In this document: one piece after another, positions 25,950 through 36,459 of the stretch
Layout of the letters: each line of letters opens with the position of its first letter
How positions within the stretch are numbered: the stretch's first letter is position 1
NCBI RefSeq assembly: GCF_007830635.1
Contig: NZ_VLLA01000005.1
Span: 310,001 to 374,000, forward strand
Direction of reading: 5' to 3'
From: Bradyrhizobium huanghuaihaiense
GTDB taxonomy: Bacteria; Pseudomonadota; Alphaproteobacteria; Rhizobiales; Xanthobacteraceae
Length of the DNA stretch: 64,000 bases
The notes under the pieces: model-generated
The model's input: only the letters and a program-made list of their open reading frames with translations
Database searches by the model: none
What the model was told of the DNA's origin: nothing
Made by a program: the position numbers and the translations under genes

Positions 25950-26540
25950 TTACGGGCTTGCCGGCAACTGACCTCGATCGCTCCGTCCCTCGAAATAGGC
26001 GCAAAGCAGGGTCGTGTCCTTTTGAGCGATGGCCTTGCGAAAGAACTGGCACCTGAAATGCCGGTCCTTTCCCTCTCCCCTCTCGATCAGGAACATGCAT
26101 TCAGTGCAAATGTCGGCATGATGGCGGCGCTTGCCGACATCGAGCCCGGCCAGGACGCGGCGAAGCGCATCGTGCAGCCGAGATCGATCGGCGACGTCAA
26201 GCGCCACAAGCCGGTCTCGCAGCGCGTTCATCGGATCACGCTTGAGGAATCTCTCGCCTTCTCCCGTGAGACAAAGCGCAATCGAGCGCTTGTCCTCTAC
26301 AATCGGCTTGCGGACCATCAATCCCTTGCTTTGCAGCGCGGCGGCGATCTGCGATGCGGCGCTGCGGGTCGTGCCCAGAAAGCTGGCAAGAGCGCTCGGC
26401 GTCCTCGAAAACCTGTTTGCGCGGGCGAGATAGCGCAAGGCCATCCATTCCCGATCGCTCAGACCCGAAAGACTGCCTTCAAAATTCCAAGTGTCCGCCG
26501 ATCGCACCAGGAGCTTTAGAATCTCAATTGCCATTGTCAC
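25950..26540 (-). CDS. MarR-like regulator with C-terminal cysteine cluster
   Basis: A 196-residue protein. Residues about 28-98 form a winged helix-turn-helix of MarR type (LSDREWMALRYLAR, FLGTTRSAASQIAAALQSKG, wing with DKRSIALCLT). The C-terminal third carries a cysteine set not usual in MarR proteins: C145 and C148 (ADICTECMF), C164 (RCQFF) and C180 (LLCAYF), with H140/H141 nearby. This looks like a zinc or iron-sulfur site, suggesting metal or redox sensing. The gene is convergent with the LysR gene and has no obvious target operon next to it. Start chosen at the first ATG; a second ATG is two codons later. Confidence 0.8.
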   Translation of the reverse strand: MTMAIEILKLLVRSADTWNFEGSLSGLSDREWMALRYLARANRFSRTPSALASFLGTTRSAASQIAAALQSKGLMVRKPIVEDKRSIALCLTGEGERFLKRDPMNALRDRLVALDVADRSRLHDALRRVLAGLDVGKRRHHADICTECMFLIERGEGKDRHFRCQFFRKAIAQKDTTLLCAYFEGRSDRGQLPASP

Positions 26541-26895
26541 TGCAAGTCCCCAGGCAACGGCCGTCCTGGCTCTCGATCAAGGATCGCGAGCCGCCGTATT
26601 GGATGAAGGTTGAATTCCCGTCGGGACTTGTTGGGTCCGGTATACCGTCCCGTGAAGCCGGAACGGCGGTGATGATTCCGCCGCGGCTTCAGCCCGATTG
26701 CCGGTTCCCGATAGCCTGATCGTTCCGGGAAAGGAACACCGAAAAAATACGTACCGCGCTCACCTCGAGATGGTGGACACCGAGTCCCGCACGCCCGGAT
26801 AGGTTCGGAAGCCCGTGGCGCCACGCGAACTCAGCGAGATCCATGCGTCTTCCGCAGGGAAGCCGATGGATAGCGCTTGAAAGCCGTCGCAGTCT
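26541..26895. other. Intergenic region without recognisable gene
   Basis: A 355-base stretch between the MarR-like gene and the stop of the YunG-like gene. Both flanking genes are on the minus strand, so this region should hold the MarR promoter. I see no clear promoter, repeat or coding sequence. Confidence 0.55.
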
Positions 26896-27252
26896 TTAAG
26901 TTGATTTGATGTGGTGCTTCCGAAATGCCGCTCTGAGTTGAGCCAGCTCATCGTGTGTCGCTCCCCGCTCCGCGTCGGCCCGATCGGTGAGCACGTCCAC
27001 GTAAACGATCGGCTGATCGAACTGGCTCGCCGTGAAGTCGTACCGCTTGCCCTCGATCCGATTGTAGAAATGGTCGCCGGCCTGCAGAGGCGTTTTCAGC
27101 AGGTCACCGCCGAAGAGATCGTGGATCAGCAGCGACGTGACGTTGCATTGCCCCGCCGCCGGGTTGTCCGCCGTCCATTGGCTGGAAGTCGACAGCGACC
27201 ATGCCTCGCTCAGCGCGCGTTGTACGTCATCGGGATCGAAGTTCATCGGCAT
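26896..27252 (-). CDS. YunG-like small protein
   Basis: A protein of about 116-118 residues beginning MPMNFDPDDVQRALSEAWSL. The sequence has a conserved NPAAGQCNVTSLLIHDLFGG block, a GDHFYNRIEG segment and a charged C-terminus. It resembles the YunG family, small soluble proteins of unknown function with a cysteine and histidine that could be catalytic (papain-like layout, inferred). The open frame extends upstream across the repeat at 27370-27449, but the ATG at 27252 (or 27246) begins the recognisable protein. It is preceded by a gene-free region and not clearly in an operon. Confidence 0.7.
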   Translation of the reverse strand: MPMNFDPDDVQRALSEAWSLSTSSQWTADNPAAGQCNVTSLLIHDLFGGDLLKTPLQAGDHFYNRIEGKRYDFTASQFDQPIVYVDVLTDRADAERGATHDELAQLRAAFRKHHIKST

Positions 27253-27369
27253 CGCCAAGATCAGCGCCGAACTATAATTTCGGATTATACGATTATCGCT
27301 TTCTACCACTGTTTTGCCCGACGAGTCAAAACGGCCTCGTTGCTCGACTGGGCCCCAACTCCATCCGCC

Positions 27370-27449
27370 CGTCATTGCGAGCGCAGCGAAGCAATCCAGA
27401 CTCTTTCCGCGGAGGGACTCTGGATTGCTTCGCTGCGCTCGCAATGACG
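27370..27449. repeat. 31-base inverted repeat (REP-like palindrome)
   Basis: Perfect 31-base arms (27370-27400 and 27419-27449, core GTCATTGCGAGCGCAGCGAA) separated by 18 bases. This sequence type (ATTGCGAGCGAAGCGAAGCAATCCAG family) is widely interspersed between genes in Bradyrhizobium and other bacteria. It lies in the 27253-27672 intergenic stretch, which otherwise holds only the dctP terminator. Confidence 0.92.
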
Positions 27450-27617
27450 ATTGGGCACCGGTTGCGCCAAGATTGTTCTGTCCCGCTGATTTGCCCATCT
27501 TGTCAGACGATTAGCCGCGTCGCCCAGGCAACATGCCCTGCCCCCGTCTCTACTGTGCATGGGGTTGTTTTCGATATTTTTTTGTTTGGCCCCTTCCGAC
27601 GCGCCTCAGCAAAGAAA

Positions 27618-27647
27618 AAGCCCGGCCTCTTCTCGAGGCCGGGCTTT
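27618..27647 (-). terminator. Rho-independent terminator of TRAP dctP
   Basis: A 12-base perfect stem (AAAGCCCGGCCT / AGGCCGGGCTTT) with a 6-base loop, followed on the minus strand by TTCTTT after the stem's own U-run. It lies 26 bases after the dctP stop codon. Confidence 0.88.
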
Positions 27648-27672
27648 CCCCTCTTGCGACTTGTTCGAACGA

Positions 27673-28815
<1,143 letters not shown>

Positions 28816-28961
28816 TCATTCCGGCGGCGCGCTGGGCCCGCGTCGATCCGAAGGGGCTTGACTGCCGTGGGCCTTTAACACGGAAGGGGCGCTTTCGGAA
28901 CGCGACAATGGCATGACGGGGCTCTACGAAAGTCGCATGTCCCGATGGACTCCTCTCCGCC

Positions 28962-30098
28962 TCAGGCCGCGGCGATGACGCCCTTGAGCTGGTCACGGAC
29001 CTGTCCCGCAATGGCGCGGTAGATCGCCGCATGGGGACCGTCCGGCTCGCTGTCGACCACGGGATTGCCGGCGTCCGAAGTGGCGCGAATCGCCATGTGC
29101 AGGGGGATCTCGCCGAGGAACGGCACTCCCAGCTTCTCGGCCTCGTGCCGCGCCCCGCCGTGGCCGAAGATGTCGGATTTCGTGCCGCAATGCGGGCACT
29201 GGAAATAGCTCATGTTCTCGACGATGCCGAGCACCGGCACGTTGACCTTCCTGAACATCGCAAGCCCCCGCCGGGCGTCGATCAGGGACAGGTCCTGCGG
29301 GGTCGAGACAATCACGGCACCCTTGAGCGGCACGTTCTGCGCCAGCGTGAGCTGGGCATCGCCGGTGCCGGGCGGCATGTCGACGACGAGCACGTCGAGC
29401 TGGCCCCAGGCGACGTCGCGCAGCATCTGCGTCACCGCCGACATCACCATCGGGCCGCGCCAGATCATCGCGGTCTCCTCTTCCACCAGGAAGCCGATCG
29501 ACATGATGGCAAGGCCGAAGCGCCGCAGCGGAATCATCTTGCGCTCGCCATCCAGCTCCGGCTTGTCACGCAAACCGGTCAGCCGCGGCACCGAGGGGCC
29601 GTAGATGTCGGCATCGAGCAACCCGACCTTGAGGCCGAGGTCGCGCAGCCCCAACGCGAGGTTGAGCGCGGTGGTCGACTTGCCGACGCCGCCCTTGCCC
29701 GAAGCAACCGCGATGACGGCGGCGACGCCCGGGATCTCCGACTGCCGCGCCATGGGCGATTGGGCACCGCCCTGCGGCGGCGGCTTGTGGGCATGGACCG
29801 GTTGCACACCCGGCGTGCCGCGGCTGGGAGGCGGCGGCGGCGCGGAGCCCGCCTTGCGTTCGGCGGTCAGCGCCACCATCACGGTGGTGACGCCGGGAAG
29901 GCTGCGCACCGCGGCCTCGGCCTCGGCCCGGATGGGCTCCCAGGCCCGCGCCTCGGCGGCATCGACGTTGATCGAGAAGAACACCTTGCCGTCGGAGGCG
30001 CTGATCGGGCTCAGCACATTGGCATTGGTGAGCGCAACCCCGCGCGGCGACTTGATCCGGGCGAGGCTGTCGAGAACCTGTTGCTGCGTCACGCTCAA
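28962..30098 (-). CDS. mrp: Mrp/ApbC-family Fe-S cluster carrier ATPase
   Basis: A 378-residue cytosolic P-loop ATPase. Residues about 1-85 form a MIP18/DUF59-like domain. A Pro-rich linker (about 87-115) leads to the deviant Walker A GKGGVGKS at 134-141, the switch motifs VDMPPGTGDAQLT and the C-terminal CPHC pair that binds a bridging [4Fe-4S] cluster (SYFQCPHCGTKSD). The family delivers Fe-S clusters to apoproteins as a dimer. It appears monocistronic. Confidence 0.94.
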   Translation of the reverse strand: MSVTQQQVLDSLARIKSPRGVALTNANVLSPISASDGKVFFSINVDAAEARAWEPIRAEAEAAVRSLPGVTTVMVALTAERKAGSAPPPPPSRGTPGVQPVHAHKPPPQGGAQSPMARQSEIPGVAAVIAVASGKGGVGKSTTALNLALGLRDLGLKVGLLDADIYGPSVPRLTGLRDKPELDGERKMIPLRRFGLAIMSIGFLVEEETAMIWRGPMVMSAVTQMLRDVAWGQLDVLVVDMPPGTGDAQLTLAQNVPLKGAVIVSTPQDLSLIDARRGLAMFRKVNVPVLGIVENMSYFQCPHCGTKSDIFGHGGARHEAEKLGVPFLGEIPLHMAIRATSDAGNPVVDSEPDGPHAAIYRAIAGQVRDQLKGVIAAA

Positions 30099-30183
30099 AG
30101 CGCATCTCCCAAACGGGGCATGATCCGGTCAGATCAGGCCCAAGGCTTCAGGATGCCCCATTAGAGCGGAAACGACCAAAAGG

Positions 30184-30633
30184 CTACTGCCTGCCGATAT
30201 CGTCAGCCATCTCGGCGGGCGCGGCGCCCTGCTCCAGGGCCGCCTCGTAGTTCAGCTCGATCATGACCCCGTTGGGGTCGTGGACGAAGATCTGCCAGAG
30301 GTCGCCGCCGGGCACCTGGCGGGAGTCGAACTTCATCCCTTTGGACGTCAGCCGCTGCTTCATGCCGTCAAACCCGCGGCTGACGAAGGCGACATGGTGG
30401 ACAACGCCGGAATCCGGCTTTTGTGGCTCCGAGGTCGACGAAATATCGACGAGGTGCACCACCGCCTTGCCCTCGCTGTACATCCAGGCCCCCGGGAAGG
30501 CGAAATTCGGCCGGGCGCCTTTTTCCAGACCCAGCACGTCTTCGTAGAAGCGGACCGTCTCGGCCAGATTCCGGGTCCTTATGTTGAAATGATCGAGGAC
30601 GCCAACGCTCACGCCGCCCAAGCCCGATGCCAT
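30184..30633 (-). CDS. VOC-superfamily (glyoxalase-like) protein
   Basis: A 149-residue single vicinal-oxygen-chelate domain: LDHFNIRTRNLAETVRFYED at the N-terminus, HHVAFVSRGFDGMKQRL in the middle and WQIFVHDPNGVMIELNYE at the end. Metal ligands are the first histidine, the HH pair and the final glutamate. The start at 30633 has a GGGAG ribosome site; the frame is open upstream but lacks family similarity. Members include glyoxalase I, fosfomycin-resistance enzymes and dioxygenases; function is not resolvable here. Confidence 0.88.
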   Translation of the reverse strand: MASGLGGVSVGVLDHFNIRTRNLAETVRFYEDVLGLEKGARPNFAFPGAWMYSEGKAVVHLVDISSTSEPQKPDSGVVHHVAFVSRGFDGMKQRLTSKGMKFDSRQVPGGDLWQIFVHDPNGVMIELNYEAALEQGAAPAEMADDIGRQ

Positions 30634-30827
30634 TTTTCGCTCCCTTGTTTTGAAGTTCTTGAGGTCCGCCATCCTAGCACAGGAGGGCGCCAAACGAAGG
30701 CGTTGCCCTCCGCCCTTAAGGGTTTATGGTGCGCCCGGTCCGCTCCGAAGCGGAACCTCAAAATGCCGCATGGGCGCCCCCCGCCCGGCTACAACCGTAA
30801 AACTCAAACTACGGACAAGGTACCACA

Positions 30828-31700
30828 ATGGCTAAAGTCGCTTTCCTCGGTCTCGGCGTGATGGGCTTCCCCATGGCCGGACACCTCGTGAAAAAAGGGG
30901 GCCATGAGGTCACCGTCTACAACCGCACCGCGGCCAAGGCGAAGGAATGGGCGGACAAGTTCGGCGGCAAGACCGCGGCCACCCCGAAGGCCGCCGCCGA
31001 GGGCCAGGATTTCGTGATGTGCTGCGTTGGCAACGACAATGACCTGCGCTCGGTCACGATCGGCGCCGATGGTGCATTCGCCGGCATGAAGAAGGGCGCA
31101 ACCTTCGTCGACCACACCACCGCCTCCGCCGAGGTTGCCCGCGAGCTCGATGCGGCCGCCACCAAGGCCGGCTTCAAGTTCATCGACGCGCCGGTTTCCG
31201 GCGGCCAGGCCGGCGCCGAGAACGGCGTGCTGACGGTGATGTGCGGCGGCGCTGAGGACGTCTATGCCGGCGCCGAGCCGATCATCACGGGCGCCTATGC
31301 GCGGATGTGCAAGCTGCTCGGGCCCGCCGGCTCGGGCCAGCTGACGAAGATGGTCAACCAGATCTGCATCGCAGGGCTCGTGCAGGGTCTCTCCGAGGGC
31401 ATCCATTTCGCCAAGAAGAGCGGCCTCGACGTCGCCGCCGTGATCGAGACCATCTCGAAAGGCGCTGCGCAGTCGTGGCAGATGGAAAACCGCTACAAGA
31501 CCATGAACGAGGACAAGTACGATTTCGGCTTCGCGGTCGAATGGATGCGCAAGGACCTCTCGATCGCGATCGCGGAAGCCCGCCGCAACGGCGCCAATCT
31601 GCCTGTCACCGCGCTGGTCGATCAGTTCTACGCCGAGGTCGAGAAGATGGGCGGCAAGCGCTGGGATACGTCGAGCCTGCTCGCGCGCCTCAATCGCTGA
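30828..31700 (+). CDS. Beta-hydroxyacid dehydrogenase (3-hydroxyisobutyrate/tartronate semialdehyde type)
   Basis: A 290-residue NAD(P)-dependent enzyme with Rossmann motif GLGVMG at 7-12, NRT after beta-2 (suggesting NADP preference), substrate-site DAPVSGG near 121-127 and the catalytic lysine in GSGQLTKMVNQ near 171. It is a distant paralogue of the protein at 6176-7048. Members reduce tartronate or succinate semialdehyde or oxidise 3-hydroxyisobutyrate. It is followed 22 bases later by nhaD, with which it may be cotranscribed, though the link is not obvious metabolically. Confidence 0.9.
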   Translation: MAKVAFLGLGVMGFPMAGHLVKKGGHEVTVYNRTAAKAKEWADKFGGKTAATPKAAAEGQDFVMCCVGNDNDLRSVTIGADGAFAGMKKGATFVDHTTASAEVARELDAAATKAGFKFIDAPVSGGQAGAENGVLTVMCGGAEDVYAGAEPIITGAYARMCKLLGPAGSGQLTKMVNQICIAGLVQGLSEGIHFAKKSGLDVAAVIETISKGAAQSWQMENRYKTMNEDKYDFGFAVEWMRKDLSIAIAEARRNGANLPVTALVDQFYAEVEKMGGKRWDTSSLLARLNR

Positions 31701-31722
31701 TACCTGACGACCTGAAACGACC

Positions 31723-33000
31723 TTGCTGATCGCGATCGCCGCCATCTTCGTCCTCGCCTATGCGGCGATCGCGCTCGAGCACCCGCTTCGCGTCAACAAG
31801 AGCGCCACAGCGCTGCTCGGCGCGGGGCTGCTGTGGACCATCTACGCGGTCGCAACCGGCGACCACGCGCTGGTCGGCCGCCAGCTCGACGAATCCGTCG
31901 GCTCCACCGCGCAGATCGTCTTCTTCCTGATCTGCGCCATGACCATCGTCGAGGTGATCGACGCCCATGACGGCTTCGAGGTCATCACCTCCCTGATCCG
32001 CACGACGAGCCAGGTCACGCTGATCTGGCTGATCGGTTTCGTCACGTTCTTCCTCAGCGCGATTCTGGATAATCTGACGACCACCATCGTCATGATCTCG
32101 CTGATCCAGAAGCTGATCGCCCGCCGCGACGACCGCCTGCTGTTCGCCTCCCTCATCGTCATTGCCGCCAATGCCGGCGGCGCCTGGACCGTGATCGGCG
32201 ACGTCACCACGACCATGCTGTGGATCGGCGGGCAGATCACGCCGCTCAAGATCATGAGCGCGGTGTTCCTGCCCTCGCTGCTCAATCTGCTGGTGCCGCT
32301 CGCCTTCATCAGCTTCTCGCTCAGGGGCAAGACCATCGCACCGCCGCCGAAAGATAACGGACTGCTGGCCGTCGACCGGTTCGAGCGCAATTTGATGTTC
32401 TATCTCGGGCTCGGCACGCTGATCGCGGTGCCGGCGTTCAAGGCGGTCACGCATCTGGCGCCCTTCATGGGCATCCTGTTCGGGCTCGGCGTGCTCTGGC
32501 TGGTCGGCGAGATCGTGCACCGCCACAAGGAGGAGCATGTGCGCCAGCCGCTCACGCTGGTGCACGCGCTGACCCGGATCGACATGAGCTCGGTCGTGTT
32601 CTTCGTCGGCATCCTGCTCGCGGTCGCCTGCCTCGAGCATGCCGGCCTGCTGTCGATACTGGCCAAATGGCTCGATGCCGCGATCGGCCGCCAGGACGTC
32701 ATCGTCGTCGTGCTCGGCCTGCTCAGCGCCGTCATCGACAACGTGCCCCTGGTCGCCGCGACCATGGGCATGTACGACCTCGCGCATTATCCGCCGGACA
32801 GCTTCATCTGGGAGTTCATCGCCTATTGCGCCGGCACCGGTGGGTCGATCCTGATCATCGGCTCGGCCGCGGGCGTTGCCGCCATGGGCCTCGAGCGGAT
32901 CGAGTTCCTCTGGTACGCCCGCCGCATCGCGCCGCCCGCGCTGGCGGGCTATCTGGCCGGCGCGGTGGTCTATATCGCGCAGCACGCGGCCTTGCATTGA
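31723..33000 (+). CDS. nhaD: Sodium:proton antiporter NhaD
   Basis: A 425-residue inner-membrane antiporter of the ion-transporter superfamily with about 12 helices. Characteristic segments are TIVEVIDAHDGFEVI, the SAILDNLTTTIVMISLI helix with the conserved Asp-Asn, NAGGAWTVIGDVTTTMLWI, and the second-half counterpart SAVIDNVPLVAATMGM. These paired D-N motifs form the ion pathway. The start is a TTG at 31723; no ATG is available and the hydrophobic helix begins immediately. It would extrude Na+ or Li+ under salt or alkaline stress. Confidence 0.92.
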   Translation: MLIAIAAIFVLAYAAIALEHPLRVNKSATALLGAGLLWTIYAVATGDHALVGRQLDESVGSTAQIVFFLICAMTIVEVIDAHDGFEVITSLIRTTSQVTLIWLIGFVTFFLSAILDNLTTTIVMISLIQKLIARRDDRLLFASLIVIAANAGGAWTVIGDVTTTMLWIGGQITPLKIMSAVFLPSLLNLLVPLAFISFSLRGKTIAPPPKDNGLLAVDRFERNLMFYLGLGTLIAVPAFKAVTHLAPFMGILFGLGVLWLVGEIVHRHKEEHVRQPLTLVHALTRIDMSSVVFFVGILLAVACLEHAGLLSILAKWLDAAIGRQDVIVVVLGLLSAVIDNVPLVAATMGMYDLAHYPPDSFIWEFIAYCAGTGGSILIIGSAAGVAAMGLERIEFLWYARRIAPPALAGYLAGAVVYIAQHAALH

Positions 33001-33050
33001 CGGCGCTGGCCGGATCCAAAATTAACGCCGGGTTAACGTAATTCTTTAGC

Positions 33051-33120
33051 TCCTTAAGTCACCTCTTAAGGATTTCTTGCCAGAGATAGACAATGCAGAA
33101 GGCCCGCGCCCGGCGCGGGC
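33051..33120. promoter_or_regulatory. Two hairpins upstream of histidine kinase gene
   Basis: TCCTTAAG-TCACCT-CTTAAGGA (33051-33072) and a GC-rich GCCCGCGCC-C-GGCGCGGGC (33102-33120) lie between nhaD and the kinase gene. The second ends just before the AGGAA ribosome site at 33121-33125. They may end nhaD transcripts or limit translation of the kinase. No U-run follows. Confidence 0.4.
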
Positions 33121-33138
33121 AGGAATCGTTGTTGTTCG

Positions 33139-34734
<1,596 letters not shown>

Positions 34735-34778
34735 CCAGATGCTTGCAGACATGCCCGACAATCCTCCACTATGTCCGA

Positions 34779-34982
34779 ATGAGCAAAGAAACGCCGTGCG
34801 TCGCGGTCTGCATGATCGATCCCAAGACCAAGCTGTGCTTCGGCTGCGGCCGCACCTTGCCGGAGATCGCGCGCTGGCACGCCATGGAAAGCGCGGAACG
34901 GCTCTCGGTCATGGCGCTGTTGCCGGCACGCATGGCGGACGCCGGTTTGCAGCCGATCGCGGGATCGCCGAAACGCACCTGA
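34779..34982 (+). CDS. DUF1289 small cysteine protein
   Basis: A 67-residue protein with four cysteines arranged as C-x4-C-x8-C-x2-C (PCVAVCMIDPKTKLCFGCGR), followed by TLPEIARWHAMESAER. This is the DUF1289 family, thought to bind a metal or Fe-S cluster; its function is unknown. The ATG at 34779 is chosen over an upstream TTG at 34743 since family members begin a few residues before the first cysteine. It lies just before and in the same direction as the retropepsin-like gene. Confidence 0.85.
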   Translation: MSKETPCVAVCMIDPKTKLCFGCGRTLPEIARWHAMESAERLSVMALLPARMADAGLQPIAGSPKRT

Positions 34983-35010
34983 TCGGCCTGCGCACGCATG
35001 GAGGTGCGCA

Positions 35011-35565
35011 ATGATCCGCTTCCTCCTCGTCCTCATCATGCTCGCCGGCACCGCGGGTGCAGTCGTCGCTTATGGCGATCCCGAGCAGATTGCCCGTGCG
35101 AGCCACAAGGTCTCGCACATCTTCCGCGGACAGACCGCCGCCCCGCCCCCGGCGGTGCAGATCCCGCGCGGCCAGGGCGGCGAATTCGCACTGCGCGCGA
35201 AGATCAACGGCGTCGCTGCGCCGATGGTGATCGACACCGGCGCGACCTCCGTGGTGTTGACCTGGGAAACGGCGAAGGCGATCGGGCTGCCGCTCGAAAT
35301 GCTCGAATACGACGTCGACCTCGAGACCGCAGGCGGCCACACCAAGGCGGCCCGGCTCACGCTCGATCGTCTCGCCGTCGGCCATCTCGTCGAGAAATCG
35401 GTGCCGGCCCTCGTCGTGCAGCGCGGCCAGATGAAGACCAATCTGCTCGGCATGAGCTTCCTCGACCGCCTGGAGAGCTGGGGCGTGCGCGCCGACAAGC
35501 TGATGCTCACGGGCTATCCCGAGCTGCAGAGCAGCCACCGCCGCTCGCGCATCGCGGTCGACTAA
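35011..35565 (+). CDS. Membrane-anchored retropepsin-like aspartic protease (TIGR02281 type)
   Basis: A 184-residue protein with an N-terminal membrane helix (about 3-20) and a single clan AA aspartic protease domain from about 60 to 170. The active-site loop is MVIDTGATSVVLT, followed by the flap (TAGGHTKAARLTLDRLAVG) and the LLGMSFLDRLESW strand. As in retroviral proteases it should work as a homodimer. The family is widespread in alphaproteobacteria; substrates are unknown. It follows the DUF1289 gene by 28 bases, so cotranscription is likely. Confidence 0.9.
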   Translation: MIRFLLVLIMLAGTAGAVVAYGDPEQIARASHKVSHIFRGQTAAPPPAVQIPRGQGGEFALRAKINGVAAPMVIDTGATSVVLTWETAKAIGLPLEMLEYDVDLETAGGHTKAARLTLDRLAVGHLVEKSVPALVVQRGQMKTNLLGMSFLDRLESWGVRADKLMLTGYPELQSSHRRSRIAVD

Positions 35566-35635
35566 TCCTTCAACCACACCACGATTTCAGGCAGCCCGCC
35601 CGAATGCGCCGGGGTGTGGCATTTCCGCTATTTAC

Positions 35636-35653
35636 AAACCGCCTGGTCGGTTT
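35636..35653. promoter_or_regulatory. Palindrome resembling a TetR-type operator
   Basis: AAACCG-CCTGGT-CGGTTT is a perfect 6-base inverted repeat in the 166-base gap upstream of the outer-membrane protein gene. It resembles the ACCGACCGGTCGGT class recognised by TetR regulators. No TetR gene is in the window, so the regulator would act in trans. Confidence 0.45.
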
Positions 35654-35731
35654 ATAACGGATGACATTCCCGGATCGGGGTTGGACAAGCGCTGCTTCCC
35701 GCCGGAAGCGGCCAAGTGGGAGATTTGAGTC

Positions 35732-36400
35732 ATGACTGCCAGAGCCGCCTTACGCCGCACGATGCGCGCCCTGCCCTTTGCCGCCGCGTTCGCCGCAGGC
35801 AGTGCCAGCGCTGCCGACCTGTCGCCGCGCTATGCGGCGCCCTCCTCCGCCTACACGGCACCGCAGCCGGTCTATTCGTGGACCGGCCTGTATGCGGGCT
35901 TCAACGCCGGTTACGCCGAGAGCAGCGACGATGCATTCAACAACCTCGTCGGCGTGAGCGGCGGCAAGGTCAAGGGCGCCTTCGGCGGCGTGCAGATCGG
36001 CTACAACTATCAGCTCTCGCCGATGTTCGTGGTCGGCATCGAGAACGACTTCGAGGGTGGAGACATCAAGAACCACGACGCCCTCAACAGCGCCGCCGTG
36101 AGCATTCCCTGGTTCATGACCGGCCGGGCCCGCGCCGGCATCGCCACGATGGATTCACGGTTGTTGTTTTTCGGGACCGCGGGCCTCGCCGCGGGCGAGT
36201 TGAAAGACGGCCCGATCAACAAGATGAAGATGGGCTGGACCGCCGGCGGCGGCGTCGAGTGGGCGTTCCTGCCGAAATGGTCGGCCAAGGCCGAGTATCT
36301 CTACACCGAGTTCAAGCACGACGATCTGCCGGACTGGAATGCAGCGAAGTTCCACACCTTCCGCGTCGGCGTGAACTATCATTTCGACCTGTTCCGCTGA
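35732..36400 (+). CDS. Outer-membrane beta-barrel protein (Omp25/31-like)
   Basis: A 222-residue protein with a signal peptide (about 1-27, FAAGSASA cleavage). The mature part has the alphaproteobacterial porin-like start YSWTGLYAGFNAGYAES, alternating amphipathic strands (GVQIGYNYQLSPMFVVGIEND), and ends in an aromatic-rich strand (FRVGVNYHFDLF). It likely forms an eight-stranded outer-membrane barrel related to rhizobial RopB/Omp25. A bidirectional hairpin terminator follows and a possible operator lies upstream. Confidence 0.9.
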   Translation: MTARAALRRTMRALPFAAAFAAGSASAADLSPRYAAPSSAYTAPQPVYSWTGLYAGFNAGYAESSDDAFNNLVGVSGGKVKGAFGGVQIGYNYQLSPMFVVGIENDFEGGDIKNHDALNSAAVSIPWFMTGRARAGIATMDSRLLFFGTAGLAAGELKDGPINKMKMGWTAGGGVEWAFLPKWSAKAEYLYTEFKHDDLPDWNAAKFHTFRVGVNYHFDLFR

Positions 36401-36417
36401 TTGCGGATCGACGAAGG

Positions 36418-36437
36418 GCCGGATCTTGCGATCCGGC
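36418..36437. terminator. Hairpin terminator between outer-membrane protein and dusA genes
   Basis: GCCGGATC-TTGC-GATCCGGC is a perfect 8-base stem followed by TCATTCT. It lies 18 bases after the outer-membrane protein stop, between two convergent genes, so it can serve both. Confidence 0.65.
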
Positions 36438-36459
36438 TCATTCTCCGTGGTGGGCGCTG

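Noticed and set aside
31690..32997. 435-residue minus-strand frame opposite nhaD
   Set aside because: Dominated by Asp/Glu/Gln/Arg, the usual product of reading opposite a membrane protein gene.
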